From: Pseudomonadota bacterium
Lineage (GTDB): Bacteria; Pseudomonadota; Alphaproteobacteria; Micavibrionales; UBA2020
Reading direction: 5' to 3'
DNA: 15,553 nucleotides
Assembly (NCBI GenBank): GCA_023444705.1
Contig: JAEXMB010000022.1
Span: 1-15,553, forward strand
In this document: piece by piece, positions 5,503-13,385 of the stretch
Layout of the letters: each line of letters begins with the position of its first letter
How positions within the stretch are numbered: position 1 is the first letter of the stretch
Translations under genes and position numbers: made by a program
Notes under the pieces: generated by a model
The model's input: only the letters and a program-made list of their open reading frames with translations
Databases searched by the model: none
Told to the model about the DNA's origin: nothing

Positions 5503-6270
5503 TCAAAGGGTAAAGCCGCGGCCCAGCGCCTTTTGCAGGAAGTCGCGCGGCACTTCCTGTACGGCGTTCTGTGCAAGGTCGGCCAGCTCGAACGGGCCGT
5601 AGGATGTGCGGATCAGGCGGTTGACGCTCATATCAAGCGCGCCCAGCACGCGGCGGATCTCGCGGTTCTTGCCCTCGTGCAGGGTCATCACCATCCACAG
5701 GTTGCGGCCTTTTTTCTGCGTCACCTTGGCCTCGATCGGGCCATAGTTTACGCCATCGACACGCATACCGCGTGCAAGGGCATCGATGCCATGTTCGTCG
5801 ATATCGCCAAAGGCCCGCACGCGGTAGGTGCGCGCCCAGCCCGTGGCGGGCAATTCCAGATGACGCGACAGCTCGCCATTGTTGGTGAGCAGCAACAACC
5901 CCTCGCTATTGAGGTCAAGGCGCCCGACGGAAATCACCCGCGGCATGGCCTTGGGCAGGTGGTCGAAAATGGTGTCGCGCCCCTGCTCGTCGCGGTGGGT
6001 GGTCACCAGCCCTGCCGGTTTATGATAGAGCCACAGACGCGTGGCATCAGCCTTGCCGACAGGCTTGCCATCGACACGGATATCCTCGCGCCCCGTCACC
6101 TTGACGGCGGGCGTGTCAAGCACATGTCCGTTGACGCTGACACGTCCCTGTTCGATCAGCCGTTCGGCATCGCGGCGCGAACATATGCCTGCGCGCGCCA
6201 GCACTTTGGCGATGCGCTCACCCTCGGCGGGATCGGTGTCTTTATTTTGCGGAGGTTTTTTGCCTGTCAT
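5503..6270 (-). CDS. rluB: 23S rRNA pseudouridine synthase, RsuA/RluB family
   Basis: A 255-aa protein with an S4 RNA-binding domain (ERIAKVLARAGICSRRDAER, about 18-65) and the RsuA-type synthase domain. The catalytic aspartate is D119 in VGRLDLNSEGLLLLTN; the family signature LYHKPAGLVTT (81-91) and NREIRRV near the C-terminus are present. RluB makes pseudouridine 2605 in 23S rRNA (E. coli numbering); RluE, RluF and RsuA are close relatives, so the exact target is inferred from length and from the neighbouring tadA, a pairing I recall from other alphaproteobacteria. No Shine-Dalgarno precedes the ATG, and only 11 nt separate it from the divergent tadA start. No other usable start occurs before the S4 domain, so it may be translated from a leaderless or very short leader. 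It converges on the antiporter gene with zero spacing. Confidence 0.9.
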   Translation of the reverse strand: MTGKKPPQNKDTDPAEGERIAKVLARAGICSRRDAERLIEQGRVSVNGHVLDTPAVKVTGREDIRVDGKPVGKADATRLWLYHKPAGLVTTHRDEQGRDTIFDHLPKAMPRVISVGRLDLNSEGLLLLTNNGELSRHLELPATGWARTYRVRAFGDIDEHGIDALARGMRVDGVNYGPIEAKVTQKKGRNLWMVMTLHEGKNREIRRVLGALDMSVNRLIRTSYGPFELADLAQNAVQEVPRDFLQKALGRGFTL

Positions 6271-6281
6271 TCTGCTAGTCT

Positions 6282-6743
6282 ATGCCAATGGAGCCGCAAA
6301 ATAAACACATGACTGCCGCCATAGAACTGGCCGAAGCCGCCGCCCGCATGGGCGAGGTGCCCGTCGGCGCGGTACTGGTCGACGGCGACAGCGGCGAAGT
6401 GCTGGCCGCCACGCATAACCGCATGCTGGCCGACCATGACCCGACCGCCCATGCCGAAATGCTGGCCCTGCGCCTTGCCGCCCGCGACAAGGGCGAAATC
6501 CGCCTGACGCGCTGCGACCTTTATGTGACGCTGGAACCCTGCCCGATGTGTGCGGCGGCGCTGGCGCTGGCGCGCGTGCGCAGGATTTATTTCGGCGCTT
6601 ACGACCCCAAGGGCGGTGGCATTGAACACGGCCCGCGCATTTTCGCCCAACCCACGTGCAATCACCGCCCCGAAGTGTACGGCGGCATCAGCGAAGACAT
6701 CTGCGCGGCACAACTGCGCGCGTTCTTCGCGGCTCGGCGTTAG
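6282..6743 (+). CDS. tadA: tRNA-specific adenosine deaminase
   Basis: A 153-aa cytidine-deaminase-fold enzyme that turns A34 of tRNA-Arg(ACG) into inosine. Zinc and catalytic residues are complete: HAE at 57-59 (H57 ligand, E59 proton shuttle) and PCPMC at 86-90 (C87 and C90 ligands); N46 and GEVPVGAV at 24-31 are typical of TadA. Possible starts are ATG at 6282, 6288 and 6309. I keep 6282, but none has a proper Shine-Dalgarno; residues NKHM align with the usual TadA N-terminus, so 6309 is probably too short. Its substrate tRNA gene is at 2542-2618. The last codon TAG overlaps the stop of the convergent phosphodiesterase gene by two bases. Confidence 0.95.
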   Translation: MPMEPQNKHMTAAIELAEAAARMGEVPVGAVLVDGDSGEVLAATHNRMLADHDPTAHAEMLALRLAARDKGEIRLTRCDLYVTLEPCPMCAAALALARVRRIYFGAYDPKGGGIEHGPRIFAQPTCNHRPEVYGGISEDICAAQLRAFFAARR

Positions 6744-8008
6744 GAATTGCCGTTTATTCTGATGATATAATCGTGCGCCTCGCTGACCGGCACGGGCTTG
6801 CTGAAGAAATAGCCCTGCCCGTAGTCACACCCGATGGCGGCCAGCGCGCCGATCTGGCTGCCGTCCTCGATCCCCTCACCCACGATCTTGAGGTTAAACG
6901 TGCGCGCCAGCGACACGATCGCGCGCACGACGTCAAGGCTCTTGCGGTTGGTGTCGATATCGCGCACGAAGGTGCGGTCGATCTTGAGGATATCGATAGG
7001 AAAGCGGTGCAGGTAGCCAAGCGAGGAATAGCCGGTGCCGAAATCATCAAGCGCAATGCGCAGGCCCAGCGCCTTGATTTCCGCCAGCACCTTTTCGGCC
7101 ACGGCAGGTTCGTTCATCAGCGCGCTTTCGGTGACCTCAACCACGACATGCCGCGCATCGGCACCGGTATCGCGCAGCACGCGGCGAATGTCGTCGACGA
7201 TGCTGTTGTCGTCGAAATAGGCACCTGACAGGTTGACGGTGACGTAGATATCCTCGCCCGCGGTCTTTTGCAGGTCGGGCAGGATCTCGCAGACATAGCG
7301 CAGCATCAGCATGTCAAGCGTGCGCACGACCTGGGTGCGCTCGGCCACGGAAATAAAGCTGTTGGGCGCGACCATGCCGCGTTCGGGGTGCTGCCAGCGG
7401 ATCAGCGCCTCAAACCCGACCAGTTTCTTGTCGGGCAGGGTAACGATGGGCTGCAGGAACGGCACGAATTCACGGTTGTCGATGGCGCGGATGATTTCCT
7501 GCGACATGCGCAATTCATCAAGCGCCGTGTTCTTTTGCTGTTGCAGGTCCTGCAGGAAGTCGGCCCCCAGCACGCCGCCGTCATCGCCGCTGTCGCTGGT
7601 GACGGCACCCACGCTTTCCGCGACGTCGGGCGACACAAACCGCCACTGGCGGTAGCGGTTGACCAGCAGGCTCATCAGCAAGCCGACCAAGGGGTCAAGC
7701 CCCATCACGCGGTCGCGCAGCAGGCGCGGAGAAATGGTGAAGACTTCGGTATCCTCGACCGCCATTGCGGTGGCGCTGCGCGGGCCGTCGCCCAGCAGCG
7801 CGGTTTCACCAAAGACCTCGCCTTTGCCAAGGCGCACCAGCGGCACCTGCTTGCCGTTGCGCGTGGTGGTGATCTCGACCACGCCGCTTTCGACGATATA
7901 GGCGTTGTCGCGGCTGTCTTCCTCGCGGAAGATCACGCTGCCTTTGGGATAGAACGTGCGCAGGCGGTGAAAGCCGCTGCCGTCGCTCTTGGATGAAAAA
8001 CTTGTCAT
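6740..8008 (-). CDS. c-di-GMP phosphodiesterase with N-terminal cyclic-nucleotide-binding domain
   Basis: A 422-aa soluble protein. Residues about 13-115 form a CRP-type cNMP-binding domain. Its phosphate-binding cassette FGETALLGDGPRSATA keeps the Glu (E68) and Arg (R77) that contact cyclic nucleotides in other proteins. After a linker with a helical stretch comes an EAL domain (about 175-420): EALIRW at 200-205, N259 in VNLSG, E294 in TESAL, LDDFGTG with D321-D322, K342 in LKIDRTF, GEGIED near 377-382 and Q398 in GQGYF. All metal and catalytic residues are present, so the enzyme should hydrolyse c-di-GMP to pGpG. Its control by a cyclic nucleotide is inference. The start is taken at 8008; an ATG at 8026 is also possible, and neither has a clear Shine-Dalgarno. 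A longer upstream open frame would overlap xseA and is unlikely. It overlaps tadA tail to tail. Confidence 0.9.
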   Translation of the reverse strand: MTSFSSKSDGSGFHRLRTFYPKGSVIFREEDSRDNAYIVESGVVEITTTRNGKQVPLVRLGKGEVFGETALLGDGPRSATAMAVEDTEVFTISPRLLRDRVMGLDPLVGLLMSLLVNRYRQWRFVSPDVAESVGAVTSDSGDDGGVLGADFLQDLQQQKNTALDELRMSQEIIRAIDNREFVPFLQPIVTLPDKKLVGFEALIRWQHPERGMVAPNSFISVAERTQVVRTLDMLMLRYVCEILPDLQKTAGEDIYVTVNLSGAYFDDNSIVDDIRRVLRDTGADARHVVVEVTESALMNEPAVAEKVLAEIKALGLRIALDDFGTGYSSLGYLHRFPIDILKIDRTFVRDIDTNRKSLDVVRAIVSLARTFNLKIVGEGIEDGSQIGALAAIGCDYGQGYFFSKPVPVSEAHDYIIRINGNS

Positions 8009-8090
8009 AGGATATACCCGTTGCATCGCCGCGCCGCCTGACGCACAATCAGGACACACGCGCTTGACACTATTATAAGATGAAATCCGC

Positions 8091-9494
8091 ATGACCGCAC
8101 ACAGTAAAGATGGCGATTTATTCGATTTTGACGCCGGCAAGCCAGCCGCAACGCCAAATGCGCCCAAGGAACTGTCGGTCAGCCAGCTGAGCAACCTGCT
8201 CAAGCGCACGGTCGAGGAAACATTCTCCTATGTGCGCGTGCGCGGCGAGCTGTCGCGCATCACCGTGGCGAAATCGGGCCATCTTTATACCGACCTCAAG
8301 GACAGCGACGCGGTACTCAACGCCATTTGCTGGAAAGGCACGTTGCAAAAGCTTGGCCTGCGGCCCGAGGAAGGCATGGACGTCATCGTCACCGGACGGC
8401 TGACGACCTATCCGGGGCGATCGAACTACCAGCTGATTATCGAGACGATGGAGCTGGCCGGGCAAGGTGCGCTACTCAAGATGCTCGAGGAGCGCAAAAA
8501 GAAACTTGCCGCCGAAGGGTTGTTTGATCCCGCGCGCAAGCGCCGCCTGCCGTTTTTGCCCAAGCGCATTGGCGTCGTGACCTCGCCCACGGGCGCAGTC
8601 ATCCGCGATATTCTGCATCGCCTGGGCGATCGCTGCCCGCTGCCCGTTAGCGTCTGGCCTGTCGTCGTGCAAGGACCAAGCGCTGCCGCCGAAGTGATCG
8701 CCGCCATCGACGGTTTCAACGCCCTGCCTGCTGACCATCCATTGCGCCCCGACGTGCTGATCGTCGCGCGCGGCGGCGGCAGCCTTGAAGACCTCATGCC
8801 CTTTAACGACGAAGCCGTCGTGCGCGCGGCCGCACGCAGCGCCATCCCGCTGATTTCCGCCGTGGGTCATGAAACCGACACCACGCTGATTGATTATGCC
8901 GCCGACCTGCGCGCCCCCACGCCGACGGCGGCGGCGGAACTGGCCACGCCCGTCAAGCGCGACCTGATCGCCATGCTGATCGACGACGGCCAGCGCATGC
9001 AGGCGGCGGTGGCGCAAAAACTGCACCGCTGCCGCAGCGACCTTGGCGGCCTTGCGCGCGGCCTTGGCCAGCCGCAAAACCTGACCGAAGCAAAACGCCA
9101 GCGTCTTGACCTTGCAGCCACGCGCCTTGACCACGGCCTGACACAATGGCTGGCGCGCAAAAGTACGCAATTGTCCGCACTGGCGGGCGCGCTCAGCCCC
9201 CGTGCGCTGACAGCGCCGCTCAGGGAAGGCCAGCGCGCGCTGGCACGCCTTGACGACCGCCTGCGCCTGGCGCCTGCGCGTCTGGTAAAAGAACCGCAAC
9301 AACGACTGGCCGCAGCCGCAGCATTGCTGCAAAGCCTATCGTTCGAACGCGTGCTGGAGCGCGGTTATGCCGTTGTGTTCGATGGCAAGGGCGACATCAT
9401 CAGCAGCATCGCCAGCGCGCGCGGCGACATGACGCTGCGCCTGCGCGACGGCAGCATCACCGTCACAGCACACGAAAACAGCCGTAAAAAATAA
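8091..9494 (+). CDS. xseA: Exodeoxyribonuclease VII large subunit
   Basis: A 467-aa protein close to the usual family length. Residues about 27-125 are the OB-fold (LSVSQLSNLLKRTVEETF, VRVRGELSRITVAKSGHLY). The catalytic domain follows, with LPFLPKRIGVVTSPTGAVIRDI (153-174), ARGGGSLEDLMPFND (226-240) and SAVGHETDTTLIDYAADLRAPTPTAAAE (256-283). The C-terminal third is the long helical region seen in XseA. With XseB (not in this window) it degrades single-stranded DNA in both directions. It is divergent from the EAL gene across 82 nt and converges on the next gene with a 3-nt gap. No strong ribosome binding site is visible before the ATG. Confidence 0.97.
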   Translation: MTAHSKDGDLFDFDAGKPAATPNAPKELSVSQLSNLLKRTVEETFSYVRVRGELSRITVAKSGHLYTDLKDSDAVLNAICWKGTLQKLGLRPEEGMDVIVTGRLTTYPGRSNYQLIIETMELAGQGALLKMLEERKKKLAAEGLFDPARKRRLPFLPKRIGVVTSPTGAVIRDILHRLGDRCPLPVSVWPVVVQGPSAAAEVIAAIDGFNALPADHPLRPDVLIVARGGGSLEDLMPFNDEAVVRAAARSAIPLISAVGHETDTTLIDYAADLRAPTPTAAAELATPVKRDLIAMLIDDGQRMQAAVAQKLHRCRSDLGGLARGLGQPQNLTEAKRQRLDLAATRLDHGLTQWLARKSTQLSALAGALSPRALTAPLREGQRALARLDDRLRLAPARLVKEPQQRLAAAAALLQSLSFERVLERGYAVVFDGKGDIISSIASARGDMTLRLRDGSITVTAHENSRKK

Positions 9495-9497
9495 AGA

Positions 9498-10172
9498 TTA
9501 TTGTTCGGAAGACGGCGGCGGGGCCGCAACCGGTGCTGCCTGCGGGGCGGCCTTGGCGCGTTCCTGCGCGGCATAGGCACGTGACTGGCGCAGGTGTTCG
9601 ACCAGCATCACCATCATGATGGCGCACCACGTGGCACCCGCATAGCCAAGCGGACCGGCAATCCCCGCTGTCAGCAGCGGCAATAACACCAGCGCCGACA
9701 ACGCCAGCGACCACACCAGCATGATGAACAGCTGGTTGTTGCGGTCACGCAGGGCAAAGACCGCCCACGGCGTCACCGCGCCCGCCACCACGAACATATT
9801 GACGAACAGCGGCACCGCCGATGACGGCAGGCCCGACGCCTGCGACGCCGTCAGCGCCAGCGTGGCCACCATGACCAGCGCCAGATAGGCAACACTGCCC
9901 ACAGCGAAGAACGCGACCACGGCTTTGTGCTTGCCGTTAAACGCACTCCACAACCCCGCCATCAGACCGGCGGGAAAGAGGATGAAGGGGAACACCAGCC
10001 GCCCCATGACCACCAGTAAAAACGCAGGCCACACCACGGCCAGATGACCGTCGAGCGCGATCACGCCCGCACTGGCCAGCAGGCATGCGCCGGCAATGAT
10101 GACCAGCGGCACAAGGCTGCGCACCAGAAAGGGTGTGCTTGCAGGTTTGGTGATCGGGGCGGGTGCGGACAT
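9498..10172 (-). CDS. Polytopic inner-membrane protein of unknown function, co-transcribed with ssb
   Basis: A 224-aa protein with about six membrane segments (roughly residues 19-40, 46-62, 64-80, 86-108, 122-143 and 152-192, the last perhaps two helices). A charged helix (EHLRQSRAYAAQERAKA) and an Ala/Pro-rich C-terminal tail follow. No catalytic motif is visible and I do not recognise the family. AAGGAT lies 6 nt before the ATG. It starts 42 nt beyond the ssb stop on the same strand; only a small hairpin (AGCGC-GTCT-GCGCT, 10183-10196) without a U-tract lies in between, so it is probably in an operon with ssb. Confidence 0.75.
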   Translation of the reverse strand: MSAPAPITKPASTPFLVRSLVPLVIIAGACLLASAGVIALDGHLAVVWPAFLLVVMGRLVFPFILFPAGLMAGLWSAFNGKHKAVVAFFAVGSVAYLALVMVATLALTASQASGLPSSAVPLFVNMFVVAGAVTPWAVFALRDRNNQLFIMLVWSLALSALVLLPLLTAGIAGPLGYAGATWCAIMMVMLVEHLRQSRAYAAQERAKAAPQAAPVAAPPPSSEQ

Positions 10173-10214
10173 CGGTTATCCTTAGCGCGTCTGCGCTCGG
10201 GCAGCGATCGTTGC

Positions 10215-10706
10215 TTAGAACGGGATTTCGTCGTCCATGTCGTTGCGGCTGCCACCGCCAAAGCCGCCACCCGACGACTGGCCGCCGCCGAAGTTGCCGC
10301 CGCCGCCAAAGGCGTTGTCGTCACCGCCGCCCATGCTGTCGGATGCGCCGCCGCTGCGGCCATCCAGCAGGGTCAGCTCGCCGCGGTAGGGGCGCAGGAC
10401 GACTTCGGTCGAATACTTTTCGATGCCGTCCTTGTCGGTGTATTTACGAGTTTCAAGCTGGCCTTCAAGATACACCTTGGAGCCTTTTTTCAGGTAGCGT
10501 TCGGCGATGCCCACCAGCGCGTCGTTGAAGATCGACACGCGGTGCCATTCGGTGCGCTCCTTGCGCTCGCCGCTGGCCTTGTCTTTCCAGCTTTCGGACG
10601 TTGCTACGTTCAGGCTGCACACACGGCCGCCGTTCTGGAAGCTGCGGACCTCGGGGTCGCGCCCCAGATTACCGACGATGATTACCTTGTTGACGCTGCC
10701 AGCCAT
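10215..10706 (-). CDS. ssb: Single-stranded DNA-binding protein
   Basis: A 163-aa protein. Residues 1-110 are the OB-fold (MAGSVNKVIIVGNLGRDPEV, FQNGGRVCSLNVATSESW, TEWHRVSIF, YLKKGSKVYLEGQLETRKY). A Gly-rich linker (about 117-152) leads to the acidic protein-docking tip DDEIPF. SSB coats single-stranded DNA in replication, recombination and repair, and recruits partners through the tip. AAAGGA stands 7 nt before the ATG. It lies divergent to the exported-protein block, not directly next to uvrA as in many proteobacteria. I found no GTTC-N7-GTTC LexA box ahead of it. Confidence 0.98.
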   Translation of the reverse strand: MAGSVNKVIIVGNLGRDPEVRSFQNGGRVCSLNVATSESWKDKASGERKERTEWHRVSIFNDALVGIAERYLKKGSKVYLEGQLETRKYTDKDGIEKYSTEVVLRPYRGELTLLDGRSGGASDSMGGGDDNAFGGGGNFGGGQSSGGGFGGGSRNDMDDEIPF

Positions 10707-10754
10707 AGTGATGTCCTTTCCGGGCCATGAATAACGAAGAAATGAAGCACGTAT

Positions 10755-10783
10755 TATCTACGCGATTCACCAGGGCGCGGCAA
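10755..10783 (-). promoter_or_regulatory. Candidate sigma-70-type promoter of ssb
   Basis: On the minus strand TTGCCG (10783-10778) and TAGATA (10760-10755) are separated by exactly 17 nt. Transcription would start near 10748, giving a leader of about 40 nt before the ssb ATG. Confidence 0.5.
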
Positions 10784-10824
10784 GGGCGGCCCCATCGCCT
10801 TCAGCAACGGCGGCACAGATAAAT

Positions 10825-10857
10825 AACCATTTAAAATCAAATGGTTAAATTTTAACC
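10825..10857. repeat. Two overlapping palindromes in the ssb/metallopeptidase intergenic region
   Basis: AACCATTT-AAAATC-AAATGGTT (10825-10846) and GGTTAAA-T-TTTAACC (10843-10857) are both perfect and share the bases GGTT. They lie in an AT-rich island between the two divergent promoters, with the plus-strand -35 only 20 bp further on. They look like operators for a dimeric regulator that could affect both directions (inference). Confidence 0.5.
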
Positions 10858-10877
10858 CAAAAAGGTAGTCGTATATT

Positions 10878-10906
10878 TTGACATAATCCTGATATCCGTC
10901 TATTAT
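10878..10906 (+). promoter_or_regulatory. Near-consensus promoter for the metallopeptidase gene
   Basis: TTGACA (10878-10883), a 17-nt spacer and TATTAT (10901-10906) make a promoter that differs from the sigma-70 consensus at one base. Transcription would start near 10913, about 127 nt before the ATG at 11040, an unusually long leader for this compact region. Confidence 0.75.
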
Positions 10907-10917
10907 TTAGGACAGTT

Positions 10918-10946
10918 CAAAAAGGCCACCGGATTCTTCCTTTTTG
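10918..10946 (+). promoter_or_regulatory. Stem-loop at the 5' end of the metallopeptidase leader
   Basis: CAAAAAGG/CCTTTTTG (10918-10925, 10939-10946) forms a perfect 8-bp stem with a 13-nt loop about 5 nt from the predicted transcription start. With its U-run in the 3' arm it could be an attenuator-like or mRNA-stabilising element. The stem is mostly A-U, so it would be a weak terminator. Confidence 0.35.
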
Positions 10947-11039
10947 TTGCGCAGCAAGACAGATCGACGCACAAAAATATCAGCCGGAGTGCCGCCACCG
11001 CTTGTACAACTGCCCAGTGACACGTAGGTTATCACGACC

Positions 11040-13385
11040 ATGACAGCAGAACCGCAACCCGCCGATCCCCGCCAGACAGCCAGCGCACGTGCGCGCGGGC
11101 TGATCGGCCGCACCGCCGGCTCGTTGCGCAATATGTTCCCCGCCCCGCGCGTCAAGCGCGCGCTCAAGATCGCGGTTGCGCCCTTGCTGATGACCACCGC
11201 ACTGACGTCAGACGTCATCCAGCCGCCGCAAACCCCCGCCACCGTCGTCTGGGGGCATGGCAGCTACAGCAACGCCTTTGCCAATACGCGCGGCATCGCC
11301 TTTGGCCATCACAACGACACCGCCAATCCCGAAACCGTGGCGCCCCCGCCGATGACCTGCTACCGCCCGCAGGCGGAAGAGCGCCGCTTCACGCTCAATT
11401 CCACCGCATGGCGCGGTTTCTTCGAACTCAGCACCGGCCGCGCCTACAGCCGCGCCCTGCACCAGAGCGCGCGCGACCTTGAACTGTCGATCTGCGAAAC
11501 GCCCGATCAAACGCTGGTGCGCAATTTCGACGCGCAAAACCGCCTGGCCGGCATCAGCAAGGACGGCAACCTCGCCACCAACATCCGCGAAGCGGCGCAC
11601 GGCATCGTGCATGCGTTGATGCAACAGCATAACCTCAGCACGCCGTCGGCGGACGAGGCGCTGTTCAGCCGCCTCAACCGCCACCTGACCGCCGAAGCCG
11701 TGGCCCTGACCGCCGAATACGTCGTCGCGGCCGAGCTTGCCGCCGCGGGCGACAACGCACTGATGCGCACGCTGGAAAGCGAAAACCACCCTGCCCTGCG
11801 CCATTTCAACAGCGCCTTTGCCGAAGCGATGCAGCGCCACAACGGCGACCTGCGCAAAAGCGTCGACGACGCCGCCGCCACCACCATCACCTTCCTGCTG
11901 CGCCAGCGTGCGTTTATCGAAGCCAACAGCGACATCGTCCTGCGCGCCTATCTGGCCGAACTGGAAGTCGCCGGCACGCGCCCGCGCGACAGCAGCAATT
12001 TCGACAGCGACGACCTGCGCAACATGGGCCAGATCGGCCGCCGTTCCTTCAGCGGCGAGGCCCGCCTGCTGACCCAGCAGGAACTGGCCGTCGCGGCCCC
12101 CGACGTTGCGCGCATCGTCGAAGCCATGCAGCGCATGCACGCACAGCGCAACCAGTACCGCGCGCCGCGCCTGCTGATCGCCGACAATCCCTACCGCAAC
12201 ATCACCAGCACCGCCGTACAGGCGCAGGTCAACAATTCCGGCGGTATCTACAGCGTGCGCCAGGCATTCGAGCGCGCACGCTACGCCACCACCTACCGTT
12301 ACAGCGGCCGTGAATGGCAGATGGGCGAAACCTTCCGCTATGGCATGCAAAGTGACTACACGCAGGCGCAAACCCCACAGGTCGTGCGCCCGATGTGGGA
12401 GCAGCTCAACCGCCTGCGCGTGCAAAGCCCCAATATCGGCCCCGCGATGATCGAACACGCCGCGCGCGCCAACATCGTTATGTGCTACGGCAACCTCAGC
12501 CCCAACCTGCTGGGCCAGTGGCAACCCGACAACGGCATTATCGTGATGGCGCACGCGCGCCGCGACAATATCGCGGGCAATACCCGCACCATCGCGCATG
12601 AATTGCTGCACCTGATGCAAAACGCCAACGGCATCGGCGGCTTTACCGACCGTTACAGCATCGAGGACATGCAGACCTCAAGCCTCGTGCGCGAAGCGTC
12701 GGCCAGCACGATCTCCATCCTCATCGCGATGGAATTCAAGCTCTACGGCGACGACAGCCTGTGGAGCTTTGGTGACGAACAGCGCTTTGCCGACCGCATG
12801 CTGCAGGTCTATACCGAAACCCGCGCCGGCGGCGCCAGCCATACCGAAAGCCTCGAGGCCGCAGGGCTTGAAGGCTATCACCTGATGTATAACCGCCAGT
12901 GGTGGCTTGACACCTACAACAACGGTGTTGCTGAAAACATGATCGGCCGCATCGCCAGCGGCTGGTTCAAAGCACCCTCGACCGAGCGCTATCCGCTCGA
13001 CAGCATCCAGAAGGCGGGCCGCGTCAGCGATACCTTCAACTTCACGCGCAACCTGAGCGAAGCGCCGACCGACCAGATGCGCTTTGGCACCAACAACGAC
13101 ATGCGCGCGTTGTTCGCCTACCTGCACCTGCAGCAACTGCGCAAGAATTTCGGCGACAACCACGAAAGCGTCATCGCCCAGCGCAACCTGATGCGCGAAA
13201 ACAAAAACCCCTATATCGACGTCAACTTTGACGAACTGGTCGCGCATTTCAACGCGCATCAGTACAAGCCGGTGATCTTCGTGGCCAACTATCTGGCCGG
13301 CCGCACCCCGCGTCCGGAAACGATGCCCGAGCCCACGCGCACACCGCCACCGCAACCGCGCGTGCCGACCTGTAGCGCAGGCTGA
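11040..13385 (+). CDS. Putative exported zinc metallopeptidase (HExxH), large unknown family
   Basis: A 781-aa protein. The basic N-terminus (NMFPAPRVKRALK) followed by a hydrophobic stretch (IAVAPLLMTTALTS, about 44-57) suggests a long signal peptide or signal anchor. Residues about 110-500 are largely helical and show no motif I know. The zinc site is TIAHELLHLMQ with H520, E521 and H524; a candidate third ligand is E552 in SLVREASAST, 28 residues on, the spacing expected for gluzincin peptidases. The C-terminal end is Pro-rich and ends in TCSAG. It resembles the putative metallopeptidase family I remember as DUF6782, but I could not check this. The start has no clear Shine-Dalgarno (GTAGG is 11 nt away); a later ATG (residue 32) has none either. 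It has its own promoter and long leader. The substrate is unknown; the two exported proteins downstream are possible partners only by position. Confidence 0.7.
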   Translation: MTAEPQPADPRQTASARARGLIGRTAGSLRNMFPAPRVKRALKIAVAPLLMTTALTSDVIQPPQTPATVVWGHGSYSNAFANTRGIAFGHHNDTANPETVAPPPMTCYRPQAEERRFTLNSTAWRGFFELSTGRAYSRALHQSARDLELSICETPDQTLVRNFDAQNRLAGISKDGNLATNIREAAHGIVHALMQQHNLSTPSADEALFSRLNRHLTAEAVALTAEYVVAAELAAAGDNALMRTLESENHPALRHFNSAFAEAMQRHNGDLRKSVDDAAATTITFLLRQRAFIEANSDIVLRAYLAELEVAGTRPRDSSNFDSDDLRNMGQIGRRSFSGEARLLTQQELAVAAPDVARIVEAMQRMHAQRNQYRAPRLLIADNPYRNITSTAVQAQVNNSGGIYSVRQAFERARYATTYRYSGREWQMGETFRYGMQSDYTQAQTPQVVRPMWEQLNRLRVQSPNIGPAMIEHAARANIVMCYGNLSPNLLGQWQPDNGIIVMAHARRDNIAGNTRTIAHELLHLMQNANGIGGFTDRYSIEDMQTSSLVREASASTISILIAMEFKLYGDDSLWSFGDEQRFADRMLQVYTETRAGGASHTESLEAAGLEGYHLMYNRQWWLDTYNNGVAENMIGRIASGWFKAPSTERYPLDSIQKAGRVSDTFNFTRNLSEAPTDQMRFGTNNDMRALFAYLHLQQLRKNFGDNHESVIAQRNLMRENKNPYIDVNFDELVAHFNAHQYKPVIFVANYLAGRTPRPETMPEPTRTPPPQPRVPTCSAG

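Noticed and set aside
5533..6312. Plus-strand open frame of 259 codons
   Set aside because: Antisense of rluB and has no domain of its own.
7268..7996. Plus-strand open frame of 242 codons
   Set aside because: Antisense of the cNMP/EAL gene; His- and Gln-rich translation without motifs.
8064..8079. TTGACA ahead of xseA and ATTATA/TATAAT nearby
   Set aside because: No -10 hexamer stands 16-18 nt from TTGACA on the plus strand. The minus-strand TATAAT (8077-8072) has only GTGCGG at the -35 place. Promoters of the divergent xseA and EAL genes must lie in 8009-8100, but I cannot fix them.
8472..9332. Minus-strand open frame of 286 codons
   Set aside because: It is the antisense of xseA, which is beyond doubt. 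Composition is that of a shadow frame.
11208..12620. Long minus-strand open frame of 470 codons
   Set aside because: It lies wholly opposite the metallopeptidase gene, whose frame has an export signal, zinc motif and promoter. The antisense product is a low-complexity Ala/Val/Gly-rich string typical of GC-rich shadow frames.
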